This document shows, in pieces, positions 8,552 through 18,142 of a DNA stretch of 64,000 nucleotides (position 1 is its first letter; every line of letters starts with the position of its first letter). Below the pieces are notes generated by a model. That model did no database searches. It was given only the letters and a program-made list of their open reading frames with translations, and was not told the origin of the DNA. Location of the stretch: assembly GCF_017301635.1 (NCBI RefSeq), contig NZ_CP071091.1, positions 3,670,001 through 3,734,000 of the forward strand, given 5' to 3'. A program made the position numbers and the translations under genes. Source of the DNA: Myxococcus landrumus. GTDB lineage: Bacteria; Myxococcota; Myxococcia; Myxococcales; Myxococcaceae.

Positions 8552-10630
8552 TCAGTGCAGCAGCGGCGGCGTCATCGGACCGAAGACTCCCTCGAGGAAG
8601 CCCGGCAGCGGCGCGCCACCCGCCGCGCCCACGGCGGGAATCTCCAGCATCACGTCATCCGCGAAGCCATCCCCCGTCGCGTCCCCCAGCCACGTCGAGT
8701 CACCGACGTGCCCGTTGGGAACAAAGAGCTGGGGATGGTCGAACGGCGCGCGGCGATACAGCACGCGTGCATCCGTGAGCGTCTCCAGCCAGGCGACGAG
8801 CGCATCCACCTCGTCCACCGCCAGCACGGGCACCCCCAAGGGCTCGATGGGCGTGCCATCCCGCTGGGCGACAGGGGCCACGTTGCCACCGCGGCTGTAC
8901 AGCTCCACGGCCTCCCGGAGCGTGTGTGCATCCCCGTTGTGGAAGTACGGAGCGGTGAGCGCCACGTTGCGGAGCGAGGGCACCTTGAACGCCCCCTCGA
9001 TGCCGAAGCCCTTGGACACGGCGGCGCCGTCGAAGCTCGCGGGCGGCGCCCCGGGGAACAGGCGCTTGGCGTGGGAGAGCGGACCGAAGGCATCACTGCC
9101 GCCCGCGCCCAGGTCGTCCGAGGTCGGCCGGATGCCGATGTTGTTGAACCCCTTGTCGATGATGTTGCCGTCGCGGTTGCGCACCGGCCCGTTGACCGCG
9201 GCGGTGACACGGCGGACGGAGGCATCCGTCAGCTCGGCGGACTCGTGGCAGTTCGAGCACCGGATGTTCGTGGGGCCGCGCGTGCGGTCGTTGAAGAGGT
9301 GCGCGCCGAAGAGGGCCTGACGGCTGATGTGGTTGGGGCTCGTGTTGACCCAGGGATTCAGCGCCGGGTCGGTGGCGTCCGGGTGCTCGCGACGGAAGCG
9401 GTCCCAGGGCGTGTCATCCGCGATGAGGGTCGACTGGTACATCTGGAGCGCGATGCCGAAGAACAGGCTGAAGTTGTACTCGAGCAGCGTGTACTCCTCC
9501 GTCTCGGGGTTGTCGTCCGCGAACCAGACGAGCGTCTTGCTCCCATCCGGCGCCACCTGAATCTGGCGCCGCGACTTCCACCAGACCTCGTGGAACGCGT
9601 CCTTCACCATCCGGTTGTACGAGGCGACATAGAGCCCCTTGTCGGGCCACCGGCTCATTCCACCGAGCACGCTGTCCGTCGGGTCCACCAGCTGGTGCCC
9701 CAAGGGACGCACCGGGTCGAGGTGCCGCGCCATCCGCCGCGTCCGCCGCGACAGCGCCCGCGCCACATCCAGCGGAGTCCTTCCCGGCGCCGCCATCTCC
9801 AAATCACTCACGATGGGGGCCACCGCCTGGGACGCGAGGCTGGCGTTGGCCAGCTCGACGCGCACTTCGACGGGGTCCTCCCACGGGTCATCCGAGCGGT
9901 AGACCTTCGCGTTCGGGTCTCGGGTGCCCAGGGCATTCACCCCGTTGAAGACATTCTCCGCGCGCCCATCCCAGAACTGGCGGTGGTTGAAGACCGCGTT
10001 GATGACGGTCGGCGTGTTGCGAGGCTCGACACGGCGCGTCTTCACCAGCCCCAGGCTGAAGCCCTGGGGGTCCAACCCCGCCTTGAGCCAGGGCACGCCC
10101 TGGGAGGAGACCACGTCATTGCTGTCCGTCGCCGGGTCCAACGCACCGCGTACCCCGGGGATGAGCAGCCGCGTCAACGGGAAGTCCTCCGGCTCGAGCT
10201 GGTGGTTGGGACCCGCCGTGGTGAAGGAGAGGTCAGCGCTGGGGACGTGGTTGAGCCCGGGGCTGAGCTGATTCTTCGACCGGGGGTCCGCGCCCGCCCG
10301 GAAGTGGCAGGTGGCGCAGGCGGTCTTCCCGTCGCTGCCCACCTGCATGTCCCAGAACAGCGCCTTGCCCAACGCGATGGCCGCCTGTTCGTTCTTCACG
10401 AAGTCAGACAGGTTGGAAGGTCTGGGCACCGCTATCGCGCGCAAGTCTCCTGGCAGATTGGTCAGGTCACTCGCGGGAGGAGGATTCTGCACGCGGGAGA
10501 TGACCATCTCTTGCGTGTGTCGGGCCAGCTCCTCCGTGCCCTTGGGACGCGTCGTCTCTTCCGCGTCACTACATGACACCACCAGGGCCGCCGTACCGAG
10601 CACGGCCCACCGTTTCCTCATCATTCCCAT
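8552..10630 (-). CDS. Di-haem cytochrome c peroxidase-like lipoprotein
   Basis: 692 residues. The signal ends VVSCS, a lipobox-like site. Two c-type haem motifs are visible, ACATCH near residue 104 and CSNCH near residue 457, each with downstream segments typical of the CCP/MauG superfamily (FVKNEQAAIALGKALFWDMQ before the first; PSLRNVALTAPYFHNG after the second). It is about twice the usual 330-residue length of bacterial peroxidases, with long inserts between the haems. Family members reduce H2O2 with electrons from cytochromes, or oxidise protein or polymer substrates. Start: ATG 10630, with further in-frame ATGs at 10624 and 10621. It lies 90 bases downstream of the esterase gene on the same strand. 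Confidence 0.9.
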   Translation of the reverse strand: MGMMRKRWAVLGTAALVVSCSDAEETTRPKGTEELARHTQEMVISRVQNPPPASDLTNLPGDLRAIAVPRPSNLSDFVKNEQAAIALGKALFWDMQVGSDGKTACATCHFRAGADPRSKNQLSPGLNHVPSADLSFTTAGPNHQLEPEDFPLTRLLIPGVRGALDPATDSNDVVSSQGVPWLKAGLDPQGFSLGLVKTRRVEPRNTPTVINAVFNHRQFWDGRAENVFNGVNALGTRDPNAKVYRSDDPWEDPVEVRVELANASLASQAVAPIVSDLEMAAPGRTPLDVARALSRRTRRMARHLDPVRPLGHQLVDPTDSVLGGMSRWPDKGLYVASYNRMVKDAFHEVWWKSRRQIQVAPDGSKTLVWFADDNPETEEYTLLEYNFSLFFGIALQMYQSTLIADDTPWDRFRREHPDATDPALNPWVNTSPNHISRQALFGAHLFNDRTRGPTNIRCSNCHESAELTDASVRRVTAAVNGPVRNRDGNIIDKGFNNIGIRPTSDDLGAGGSDAFGPLSHAKRLFPGAPPASFDGAAVSKGFGIEGAFKVPSLRNVALTAPYFHNGDAHTLREAVELYSRGGNVAPVAQRDGTPIEPLGVPVLAVDEVDALVAWLETLTDARVLYRRAPFDHPQLFVPNGHVGDSTWLGDATGDGFADDVMLEIPAVGAAGGAPLPGFLEGVFGPMTPPLLH

Positions 10631-10720
10631 GCGCTGCCCCCAGGCGGATGACACCCGCTCGTTGGCAGAGATTATGATTGAACGCCTGACATTGTCGCGG
10701 TGCGTGCCGCGAAAACACGC

Positions 10721-12403
10721 TCAGGGGCGCTGCTGCGCGAGCATCCAGCTCAGAATCCGGGGGTCTTCCTTGTAGACGCGGTCCCAGATGAAGTGTCCCC
10801 CCGAGGTGAAGAGCGTGAGAATCATGGGCCGCTCGGGTGGATTGCCATTCGCGTCATGGTCGGAGAAGCCATCCACCCACTGCCACCGGTTCGTCGCCGT
10901 GCGATAGAACGCGGTCTGGTCGCGGTCCGTCAGGGAGGGCGCATCCATGACGCCCTGCGGGTTGCCCAAGGCATTTCCGATATGCGTGAACCAGCGCGCC
11001 GTCATATTATAGGACCCCGTGTCATTCCTGGCATGGACAGCCCAGATGGGGAGGTTCGCGTTCACGATGTTCTGCCCGAGCGTCGGAGATGAGCCGTCGC
11101 CGCCATTGCAGACAGGCGCGGCGGCCGCGAGCTTCGAGGAGAAGTAGCCCGCGTAGGCGAACGTCCCCGCACCTCCCATGCTGAGACCTGTCATGTACAC
11201 CCGCTTCCGGTTGACCTTGTAGGTCGTCAGCATCCGCTCGAGGAACGGGTTCAGGTCGTACTGGATTTCATAGTCGTTCCACAGGGAGTTGGTCTGCGGC
11301 GCCACCATGACGAACGGATAATCCCTGCCATCGCGACCGTAGTAGGCGGGGAGCCCCTGTTCGAGGACCTTCGCCAGTTCCGTCCCCGTGCCATTGCCCC
11401 GCTGCCCGTGGCCGTGCAGGAAGAAGACGATGGGCCAGTTGTCGCTCGTGTCGTAGCCCGCCGGCAGATACAGGTAGTAGCCATAGCTGCCCGGCGTGTT
11501 GCCCACCTTGTTGATGGCCACCAGGGTGCCGCGCCCGGTGATGGCGCGCTCCACGCGAACCTGGGTGCGTGACGTCGCGCTCGCGCCCTGGTTGTCCGTC
11601 ACACGCAGTTCGAACTCATAGAGCCCCTCCACCAGCCCCGTCGCCGTGGCGGTCAGCGTGCTCGCGGCCGAGAGCGTGGCGGGGTTCGGCCCGGAGACCT
11701 GCGACCACTGCTGGGAGGTCACCTGCCCATCGCTGTCGCTGGCCGTCCCCGTCAGTTGCGCGGACGACGTGGGCAGCACCACCGTCTGGGCCAAGCCCGC
11801 CGACACGGTGGGAGGCGCGTTGGGCGCGGTACCCGCCGGGGTGCCGAAGACGACGATTTCATTGGAGGCGCCGTCCATGTTGCGCGAGAAGTGGAGGTAG
11901 CGCGTGCGAACGCCCACGGTGATGAGCCGCCACTGCTCCCACTGGTCGGTGAGCAGCGGGGGCAGCGCCGACCAAGCCCCCGGAGTCCCCGTGCTGAAGT
12001 AGACGTACCCGTCCCTGCCGACGTTGTCGTAGGTGTCGAACACCCCGACCTGGGTCACGTCGTAGAGCTGCCCCAGGTCGATGACGAAACCCATGGGGTA
12101 CTGGTTCTCCTGGTACGCGACGTTCCCCCAGGTCGTCGCGGGCTTGAAGGTCCACGAGCCTCGCGGGTCGCCGAGGAGCGTCTGCTCGTCATAGAGCTTC
12201 TGATACGCGCCCAGCGTGGGCCGGATGCCATCCGGCTGGACCATGGCCGGCGTGATGATGATTTGCGGAGCCACGAGCGGAGACGGCGTGGAGCCCCAGT
12301 TCTGCGTCTCATCGACTCCACCGGGCTCCCCACAAGCGCCCAATGCCAGGGACAACGCGACGAAGCCAGACTTCCAGCGTCCAGGAACCTGCCAGCGAAT
12401 CAC
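10721..12403 (-). CDS. Lipoprotein esterase with discoidin-like and PKD/Ig-like domains
   Basis: 560 residues; the signal ends LGACG (Cys24). The order is a discoidin-like (F5/8 type C) region about 50-190 with FVIDLGQLYDVTQVGVFDTYD, a PKD or Ig-like domain about 195-285 (PPTVSAGLAQTVVLPTSSAQLTGTASD split over two strands), and a C-terminal alpha/beta hydrolase with IVFFLHGHGQRGNG as oxyanion segment and nucleophile elbow GLSMGG near residue 407. The last domain resembles polyhydroxybutyrate depolymerase or feruloyl-esterase families (esterase D superfamily). The two front domains suggest binding to polysaccharide or a surface. The GTG start at 12403 is fixed by AGGAGG five bases upstream. 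Substrate unknown. Confidence 0.85.
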   Translation of the reverse strand: MIRWQVPGRWKSGFVALSLALGACGEPGGVDETQNWGSTPSPLVAPQIIITPAMVQPDGIRPTLGAYQKLYDEQTLLGDPRGSWTFKPATTWGNVAYQENQYPMGFVIDLGQLYDVTQVGVFDTYDNVGRDGYVYFSTGTPGAWSALPPLLTDQWEQWRLITVGVRTRYLHFSRNMDGASNEIVVFGTPAGTAPNAPPTVSAGLAQTVVLPTSSAQLTGTASDSDGQVTSQQWSQVSGPNPATLSAASTLTATATGLVEGLYEFELRVTDNQGASATSRTQVRVERAITGRGTLVAINKVGNTPGSYGYYLYLPAGYDTSDNWPIVFFLHGHGQRGNGTGTELAKVLEQGLPAYYGRDGRDYPFVMVAPQTNSLWNDYEIQYDLNPFLERMLTTYKVNRKRVYMTGLSMGGAGTFAYAGYFSSKLAAAAPVCNGGDGSSPTLGQNIVNANLPIWAVHARNDTGSYNMTARWFTHIGNALGNPQGVMDAPSLTDRDQTAFYRTATNRWQWVDGFSDHDANGNPPERPMILTLFTSGGHFIWDRVYKEDPRILSWMLAQQRP

Positions 12404-12576
12404 AGAGCCTCCTCATGCGGAGATGAGAGACTCTCAATACATCGAATTACTACTGTAAATCCAGGATAACAGTAATTTCCCATGTTCGCCCTGTCCGAGA
12501 GGGATGGAGCGTCCCACCGGCTCCCCGGCGCCCCAGGGGGTGCAGGCGGGACAAGGACTGCACATGCCTTGAATCA

Positions 12577-14646
12577 ATGAAGAGGAATCACCCCACCGCC
12601 CCCCGCCGCGCCTGGAAGGTCGTGCTGGGGCTTGTCGTCCTCGCATGTGTGCTCATCGCGGGCGCGGTGCTACTCAAGCCCGCCTGGGTGGGTGAACGCT
12701 TGCGTGGCCAGGTGGAGACCGCGGCGAGCCGCGCGCTGGGCCATCGCGTCACCGTGGAGAAGCTCTCGCCTCGCTGGTTTCCAACGCCTGGCGTCACCCT
12801 GACGAACCTCCGCGCCCAGGGCCTGGAGAACGAGCCGCCGCTCCTCGAGGTCTCCCGCGCCACGGCCACCGTGCAGCTCTGGCCGCTGGTGCGCAGCCTC
12901 GGCAAGGAGGTGCGCGTGGGCTCGGTGACGCTCGACGGGCCCCAGGTCAACCTGGTGCGCCGCGCCGACGGAACCTGGAACTACCAGTCGGTGGGACAGC
13001 CACCCGCCGATGTCCCGCCATCCCAGCCTCCCGCCCAGCAGTCGTCCCGGCAGGCGTCCGTCGAGCGCATCCGCCTCCGGAACGGCGTCGTGAACGTGGT
13101 GGACGCGCAGGCGGCACAGGGCAACGCGTCGGTGGCGCTGCGCGACATCGACCTGAAGCTCGAGAAGGTGGGCGCGGGCCTACCGCTCGAAGGAACCCTG
13201 AAGGCCGCATGGGCCAGCTCGCAGCAGAACGTGGAGGCCGACTTCAAGGTGGACCCGCTGCCCACGCACAAGCCCCAGCCCGGACAGCCCTGGCCCGAGG
13301 TCACGCTGCACTTCAGCGGCAAGGACTTGTCGGTCAACGCGCTCCGCGACTTCCTCCCCGCGACCCAGGCCCAGTACTTCACCGGAGGCGTGGTCCACGT
13401 CGACGCGGACGTGAAGACACAAGGGGGACGATATGTCCTGGGCGGCAACGGCTCCGCGAAGGGACTGAAGCTCCGAGGCGACCCGGCCAGCGGCTCCTTC
13501 ACGTTCAGCGCCCGCATCGACCCGGAGCAGGTGAAGACCACGCAAGTGAGCTTCTCGCGGCTCGCGCTCTCGGGGGCGGGCGTGGAGCTGGGAGGCACCG
13601 CGTCCGTCCAGCTCCGTCCCATGCGCGTGCGCTTCGACCTCCAGGGCTCCGACCTGGACCTTCAACATCTGCTGGGCGAACAAGCACCGACGTCTCGAAA
13701 CACGGAGCCCGCCCCCACCGCGCTGCCCCTGTCCTTGCGCAGGTCCCTGGGGAAGGTGGATGTGGATGGCACCTTGAAGTTCGGCAAGGTCCGCCATGGG
13801 CCTCTCACGCTCACGCAGGTGGATGCACACGCCAGGCTGGATGACGGACGGCTCCACATCCAGCAGGGCCACGCCCAGGTCTACGGCGGCCAGGCCGACA
13901 TCGCGGGCACCCAGGTGGACCTCACCCAGGCCCAGCCGACCTGGAACCTGAAGGCGAAGCTGGAGGGATTGGACACCGCCCAGGCCTTCACCGCGCTGTC
14001 GGGGAGCACGCCCCTGCAAGGCAAGGCCAGCGGGCAGGTGGAGCTCTCCGGGAAGGGGCTCGACTGGACGCGTATCCGTCAGGAGATGACGGGAACGGGC
14101 AGCATGCAGTTGCGCGACGGCATCTTCACGAAGACAGACCTGGGCGCCACGCTCACGCCCGCGCTCACCCAGGGACTTCTGTCGTTGGGCCAGAAGGGCG
14201 CTTCGGAGTCCGTCCAGAAGGCGGGGCGCGGCACACACTTCAAGGACCTGGATGCGCGGTTCAAGGTCCAGGGGGGCTGGGTCTCCTTCACCCAGCCCAT
14301 GGCGTTCCAGTCCGACCTCGGGGACGGGACGGTGGAGGGCCGCGTGGGGCTCGACCAGCGCCTGGATTTGAAGGGGACGGTGAAGGCGTCGAAGGACTTC
14401 GTCTCGGACCTCACCCGGGGCGCGGTGCCCGTGAGCGCGCCGGTGTCCGTTCCCATCACCATCTCCGGGACGCTGAAGGACCCGAAGGTCAGCGCGGGCG
14501 CTCCCGAGGACATCGCGAAGGGGCTGCTCCCCGCGCTGCCCGTGCCCAAGTCCGTGGAGAATCCTTTGAATCAAGCGCGCAGGAGCCTGGAAGGCCTTCT
14601 GCGTCGCCCGACTCCGCCCAAGCCCCCGCCCACGCCTCGCAAGTAG
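12577..14646 (+). CDS. AsmA-family envelope protein
   Basis: 689 residues: a short basic N-terminus, one membrane segment (VVLGLVVLACVLIAGAVLL), then a long beta-rich periplasmic part. The opening after the membrane segment (ALGHRVTVEKLSPRWFPTPGVTLTNL) and the closing LDLKGTVKASKDFVSDLTRG ... ITISGTLKDPKVS are typical of AsmA N- and C-terminal regions. AsmA-like proteins form long hydrophobic grooves thought to carry phospholipids between inner and outer membranes; that role is known for related proteins and inferred here. The gene is divergent from the esterase, with an AT-richer gap (12404-12576), and seems to be a single transcription unit. Confidence 0.88.
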   Translation: MKRNHPTAPRRAWKVVLGLVVLACVLIAGAVLLKPAWVGERLRGQVETAASRALGHRVTVEKLSPRWFPTPGVTLTNLRAQGLENEPPLLEVSRATATVQLWPLVRSLGKEVRVGSVTLDGPQVNLVRRADGTWNYQSVGQPPADVPPSQPPAQQSSRQASVERIRLRNGVVNVVDAQAAQGNASVALRDIDLKLEKVGAGLPLEGTLKAAWASSQQNVEADFKVDPLPTHKPQPGQPWPEVTLHFSGKDLSVNALRDFLPATQAQYFTGGVVHVDADVKTQGGRYVLGGNGSAKGLKLRGDPASGSFTFSARIDPEQVKTTQVSFSRLALSGAGVELGGTASVQLRPMRVRFDLQGSDLDLQHLLGEQAPTSRNTEPAPTALPLSLRRSLGKVDVDGTLKFGKVRHGPLTLTQVDAHARLDDGRLHIQQGHAQVYGGQADIAGTQVDLTQAQPTWNLKAKLEGLDTAQAFTALSGSTPLQGKASGQVELSGKGLDWTRIRQEMTGTGSMQLRDGIFTKTDLGATLTPALTQGLLSLGQKGASESVQKAGRGTHFKDLDARFKVQGGWVSFTQPMAFQSDLGDGTVEGRVGLDQRLDLKGTVKASKDFVSDLTRGAVPVSAPVSVPITISGTLKDPKVSAGAPEDIAKGLLPALPVPKSVENPLNQARRSLEGLLRRPTPPKPPPTPRK

Positions 14647-14757
14647 TGCTCGCGCCCCACGGGCCTCGCGCTACGAGGTTCCGCGTATTGAGTCCCCCAC
14701 CAGCCTGCCAGGACGATGCCTGCCCTCACCCGCAGTCATCACTGGAAAGGCCGGCCG

Positions 14758-15726
14758 ATGCCCTTCGTGTCGCGAAGTCGAGTTGCCCTTGCAACCATGG
14801 TGTTCGGAGTCCTCGGCGGTGTCACCACCGCGAGCGCGGACCCTGGCGCCGACCCCGCGGACAACGCGAGCTCCTCCACGCTCACAGTCGCACAGGAAGA
14901 GGCCCGCGTCCTCGCGTACTGGACGCCGGAGCGCATGGCCTCGGCGCTGCCCGCGGAGGTCCCCATGACTTCGGGCAAGGCTCCCCTCAGCCTCAAGTCC
15001 GTGGCGCCCGAGAATGTCCGCCGTCACGAGGAGGGCGTCGAGCCACGAGGCGGTGTCTCCACGCTGGCCGACGTGCACTCGATGACCGGGCGCGTCTTCT
15101 ATACCGATGACCAGGGACGCAACCGGAGCTGTTCCGGCAGCACGGTGAACAGCAACAGCAAACGCGTGGTCTTCACCGCGGGACACTGCGTGCACGGCGG
15201 AGGCTCTGGCCGGGGCTGGTTCACCAACTGGGTCTTCGTGCCCGCCTATCACCAGGGCTCGCCGCACGGCACGTGGACCGCCTCCGGGCTCTGGTCCAAG
15301 AACGGGTGGATCAACAGCGGGGACCGGGCCTTCGACGTGGGCGCGGCGGTGATGAACGTCCGCAATGGCACGCGCATCGTCGACGCCGTGGGCGGCCAGG
15401 GCATCAAGTGGGGCGAAGCCTACGGCGCGTACATCGTCCAGTTCGGCTACCCGGCGGACCCGCCGTACAACGGGAGCGCGCTGCACAACTGCCCGGGCAC
15501 CACCTGGAACGAGAGCGGCTTTCCCACCAACTCCTGCACGATGACGGGCGGCGCCAGCGGCGGGCCGTGGCTGGAGAGTTATGGCCAGAACTTCTGGGCC
15601 TATCTCTACTCGGTCAACAGCTGGATGTTCTGGAACTCCGACCCCACGCGCATCTACAAGTGGCAGGGTCCGTACTTCAGCTACGACACGGCCGGCAGCC
15701 TGTATGACGCCGTGAAGGACCTGTAG
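14758..15726 (+). CDS. Secreted S1-family serine protease (glutamyl-endopeptidase-like)
   Basis: 322 residues with a Sec signal ending TTASA. After a pro-region of about 90 residues the protease domain shows FTAGHC with His143, an Asp in FDVGAAVMN, and Ser267 in MTGGASGGPW, the GxSGGP form. Paired Cys residues (SCSG, HNCPG and NSCTM) suggest two disulphides. It resembles the trypsin-like and V8-like peptidases common in predatory bacteria. The ATG at 14758 is preferred over 14716 because it starts directly before a typical signal peptide and follows GGAAAGG. A strong hairpin follows the stop. Confidence 0.88.
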   Translation: MPFVSRSRVALATMVFGVLGGVTTASADPGADPADNASSSTLTVAQEEARVLAYWTPERMASALPAEVPMTSGKAPLSLKSVAPENVRRHEEGVEPRGGVSTLADVHSMTGRVFYTDDQGRNRSCSGSTVNSNSKRVVFTAGHCVHGGGSGRGWFTNWVFVPAYHQGSPHGTWTASGLWSKNGWINSGDRAFDVGAAVMNVRNGTRIVDAVGGQGIKWGEAYGAYIVQFGYPADPPYNGSALHNCPGTTWNESGFPTNSCTMTGGASGGPWLESYGQNFWAYLYSVNSWMFWNSDPTRIYKWQGPYFSYDTAGSLYDAVKDL

Positions 15727-15739
15727 CCGTCACGTGGCG

Positions 15740-15774
15740 GCCCCCTCGTCCCAAGCCCTCCACGGCGAGGGGGC
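15740..15774 (+). terminator. Hairpin after the S1 protease gene
   Basis: Perfect 9-bp inverted repeat GCCCCCTCG / CGAGGGGGC with a 17-base loop, 14 bases after the stop. No T-run, which is common in high-GC genomes. Confidence 0.5.
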
Positions 15775-15816
15775 GACCCTGCTTGCAGCCCCCCCGGCGG
15801 CGCCTACGTTTGATTC

Positions 15817-16452
15817 ATGTCGATACGTGCACCGGCCTTGTGGGCCGCCCTGGTGGCGGTGTTCTCGAGCCTTTCAGCCCAGGCGGCCGAGCCACGGGCG
15901 TATCACCTGGCTGCTCGAGAAAGCACCGTCCGGCTCCACGTGGGCAAGAGCGGCATGCTCAAGACATTCGGCCATGAGCATGAAGTCGCCGCGCCGGCGT
16001 TCTCGGGGCAAGTCATGCTGCCAGACGGAGACCTGTCCACGTGTCAGGTCTCCGCCCGCTTCGAGAGCCGGGCACTCCAGGTGCTGCCAGGCCACGAATC
16101 CGCCAAGGACGTGCCCAAGATTCAAGCGACGATGCTCGGGCCCGAGGTGCTCGACGCCGAGCGCTATCCAGACATCCGCTTCACGTCGAAGCACTGCACC
16201 GTCAAGCAGACGGCGCCGGGAGTCTACGAGGCCCAGGTCGACGGCGAGCTCGCGCTCCACGGCGTCGCGAAGCCCGTGAGCCTCCCCATGAAGGTCGAAC
16301 TGTCAGGCGACCGGCTGGTGGCCCGGGGCAGCACCACGATTCGTCAGACGGACTTTGGCATCCGCCCCGTGAGCGCCGGGGGCGGGAGCGTCAAGGTGAA
16401 GAACGAGGTCCCCATCCAGCTCACGCTCGTGGGCCACGCCGGCGCCCGGTGA
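15817..16452 (+). CDS. YceI-family periplasmic lipid-binding protein
   Basis: 211 residues with a signal peptide ending AQAAE. The YceI lipocalin-like domain covers the rest: an N-terminal AYHLAARESTVRLHVGKSG, then TFGHEHEV, a central YPDIRFTSKHC, then GELALHGVAKPVSLPMKVE, and the closing RQTDFGIRPVSAGGGSVKVKNEV. YceI proteins bind isoprenoid chains in a beta-barrel and have been linked to polyisoprenoid transport or stress. Its ligand is not evident. It converges with the mono-haem lipoprotein gene, whose stop lies only 8 bases away. Confidence 0.9.
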   Translation: MSIRAPALWAALVAVFSSLSAQAAEPRAYHLAARESTVRLHVGKSGMLKTFGHEHEVAAPAFSGQVMLPDGDLSTCQVSARFESRALQVLPGHESAKDVPKIQATMLGPEVLDAERYPDIRFTSKHCTVKQTAPGVYEAQVDGELALHGVAKPVSLPMKVELSGDRLVARGSTTIRQTDFGIRPVSAGGGSVKVKNEVPIQLTLVGHAGAR

Positions 16453-16460
16453 GCGCGGTG

Positions 16461-16925
16461 TCAGTTGTTGAGCGCCCCCGCTGAAATCCACGAGGCAATC
16501 ATGTCGACCTCGGCCTGGGTGAGTGGAATCCCGCCCAGCGGCATCTTGGCGCCACAGGGTGCCGGGTCCACCAGGTTCACCTTCTGGTACAGGATGCTCA
16601 TCGCGGGCTGGCCCGGCACCACCCGAATCCCCACGCCCGCACAGCCCGACCCCGCGGTGGGGACGTTGACCAGGTTGACGTAGGCGGCGGCCTGCGTCGT
16701 CATGTCCAGCATGCCCTGCACGACGCCGATTCCCCCTGGAGTCGTGTGACACGGCATGCAGCGCGCCGCGATGAGGGTCGTGTAGATCTGCGTGAAGGTC
16801 GCCGGCGGTGGCGGATCCTGCGGCCCCCCGGAAGTCGTGCCGGAGTCCTTGTCGCTGCACCCCACGGCGCCACCGCCCATCGCGAGCACGACTCCCGCGA
16901 CGAGCATCCACTTTCTCCCTCTCAT
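16461..16925 (-). CDS. Mono-haem c-type cytochrome lipoprotein
   Basis: 154 residues; lipoprotein signal ending AVGCS. One haem-binding CMPCH motif near residue 54, followed by MLDMTTQAAAYVNLVNVP, by RVVPGQPAMSILYQKVNL, and by MPLGGIPLTQAEVDMIASWISAGA. That last block is the usual C-terminal helix of the planctomycete-type cytochrome domain and carries the likely axial Met. It is probably an electron carrier at the outer membrane or periplasm. The ATG at 16925 follows GGGGAGAG; the longer frame to 17213 lacks a signal peptide at its front and is rejected. Confidence 0.88.
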   Translation of the reverse strand: MRGRKWMLVAGVVLAMGGGAVGCSDKDSGTTSGGPQDPPPPATFTQIYTTLIAARCMPCHTTPGGIGVVQGMLDMTTQAAAYVNLVNVPTAGSGCAGVGIRVVPGQPAMSILYQKVNLVDPAPCGAKMPLGGIPLTQAEVDMIASWISAGALNN

Positions 16926-17215
16926 GGTCTCTCCCCTGCCCCCTGTTGGATTCCCCTCACAGCCCAGGAGGCCGTGAGGATGGAACCTCTCCCGGGCCCG
17001 CGCACCCCCCCGAAGAGGCCGTGAGCCTCCCGCCCAATCAACGCTTCCGGCGCTCACGCGGTCGCGCACACGCGACTCTCCACGAGGGGATGCGCTGGAG
17101 CCAACAGTCCGGAGTGCTCGCGCCGCTCCGCGCGTGCCCGCCATCCCCAGTATCCCCGCGCAGGTCCACCGGGGACGCACCGTCTTCATCCATGACCTGT
17201 CCGTGGGAGGCACTC

Positions 17216-18142
17216 GTGCGGAAAACCCTGTCCTCTGGAATTGGAATGCGTCGGGCGTGGCTGCTGGCCGCCCTCCTCCTGCCCGTGAGCGCGGCCGCGC
17301 AGTCCGTCCTCGACGGCGTGGAACGCATCGACTTCAACCGGCCGGAGTCGTGGGCCATGAAGTACTTCACGTCCGTGTCGCTCCTGACCACCCCGGGCAC
17401 ACCCAGTCCCTCTGGCCTGGGCAGCTTGAAGGCGGGGCTCGAGGCCGAGTGGATTCCCTCGCTGAGCACCCCCCAGCGCACGGTGGGCTTCGACGGCGCC
17501 AAGACGGAGGACCTCAACAAGCTGCCCGTGATTGGCCGCGTGCGGGCCTCCACGGGGCTTCCGCTGGGACTCTCGCTGACGCTGGCCTATGTGCCGCCCA
17601 TTCGCCTCAACGGCGTCACGGCCAACATCTTCTCCGCCGCGTTGGGCTATCCGTATTCACCCATCGACCCACTGACGTTGGGGCTCTCCGTCCATGGGCA
17701 GTTGGGCTCGGTGAAGGGGGACTTTGTCTGTCCATTGTCGGAGGTCCGCGCGGGCAACGACCCACAGCGCAACCCGTTCAACTGCCTCTCCAAGTCCCAC
17801 GACAAGGTGAGGATGAACTACCTGGGCGCGCAGCTGAGCGGCGCCTACGACATCCCCCAGGCCCGCGGCCTCAAGCCCTACGCCACGCTCGCGTTCAACG
17901 CCATGGACCTCGAGTTCCACGTGAACGCGCGCTACGGCGATGTCATCGACTTCACCCGCCTGAAGACCGATGGAGTGACCTTCTCCGGCACGCTGGGGCT
18001 GCTGTTCCCGCTCACGCCCCGGCTCGAGGTCAACGCGGAGGTCTTCTACTCACCGCTCCGGGTGAAGCGCCCGCCGTCCACCTCCACCACGAACGACGGG
18101 CTCTTCAACGTCCGCGCGATGGCGGCCTACCGCTTCTTCTGA
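17216..18142 (+). CDS. Outer-membrane beta-barrel-like protein
   Basis: 308 residues with a signal peptide (RRAWLLAALLLPVSAAAQ). The mature part has alternating polar and hydrophobic strands with Gly and aromatic residues, and it ends in AMAAYRFF, a terminal aromatic as recognised by the outer-membrane assembly machinery. I do not recognise a named family; its transport or structural role is unknown. The GTG at 17216 is chosen because GGGAGG lies five bases before it; an ATG at 17246 would give a shorter signal peptide. Divergent from the mono-haem lipoprotein gene across 290 bases. Confidence 0.72.
   Translation: MRKTLSSGIGMRRAWLLAALLLPVSAAAQSVLDGVERIDFNRPESWAMKYFTSVSLLTTPGTPSPSGLGSLKAGLEAEWIPSLSTPQRTVGFDGAKTEDLNKLPVIGRVRASTGLPLGLSLTLAYVPPIRLNGVTANIFSAALGYPYSPIDPLTLGLSVHGQLGSVKGDFVCPLSEVRAGNDPQRNPFNCLSKSHDKVRMNYLGAQLSGAYDIPQARGLKPYATLAFNAMDLEFHVNARYGDVIDFTRLKTDGVTFSGTLGLLFPLTPRLEVNAEVFYSPLRVKRPPSTSTTNDGLFNVRAMAAYRFF

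Noticed and set aside
8414-10576. 720-codon plus-strand frame antisense to the peroxidase gene
   Set aside because: Arg/Pro-rich shadow; the peroxidase frame on the other strand carries both haem motifs.
12443-12475. Inverted repeat ACTGT / ACAGT in the AT-rich gap
   Set aside because: Only 5-bp arms; too weak to call an operator or terminator.
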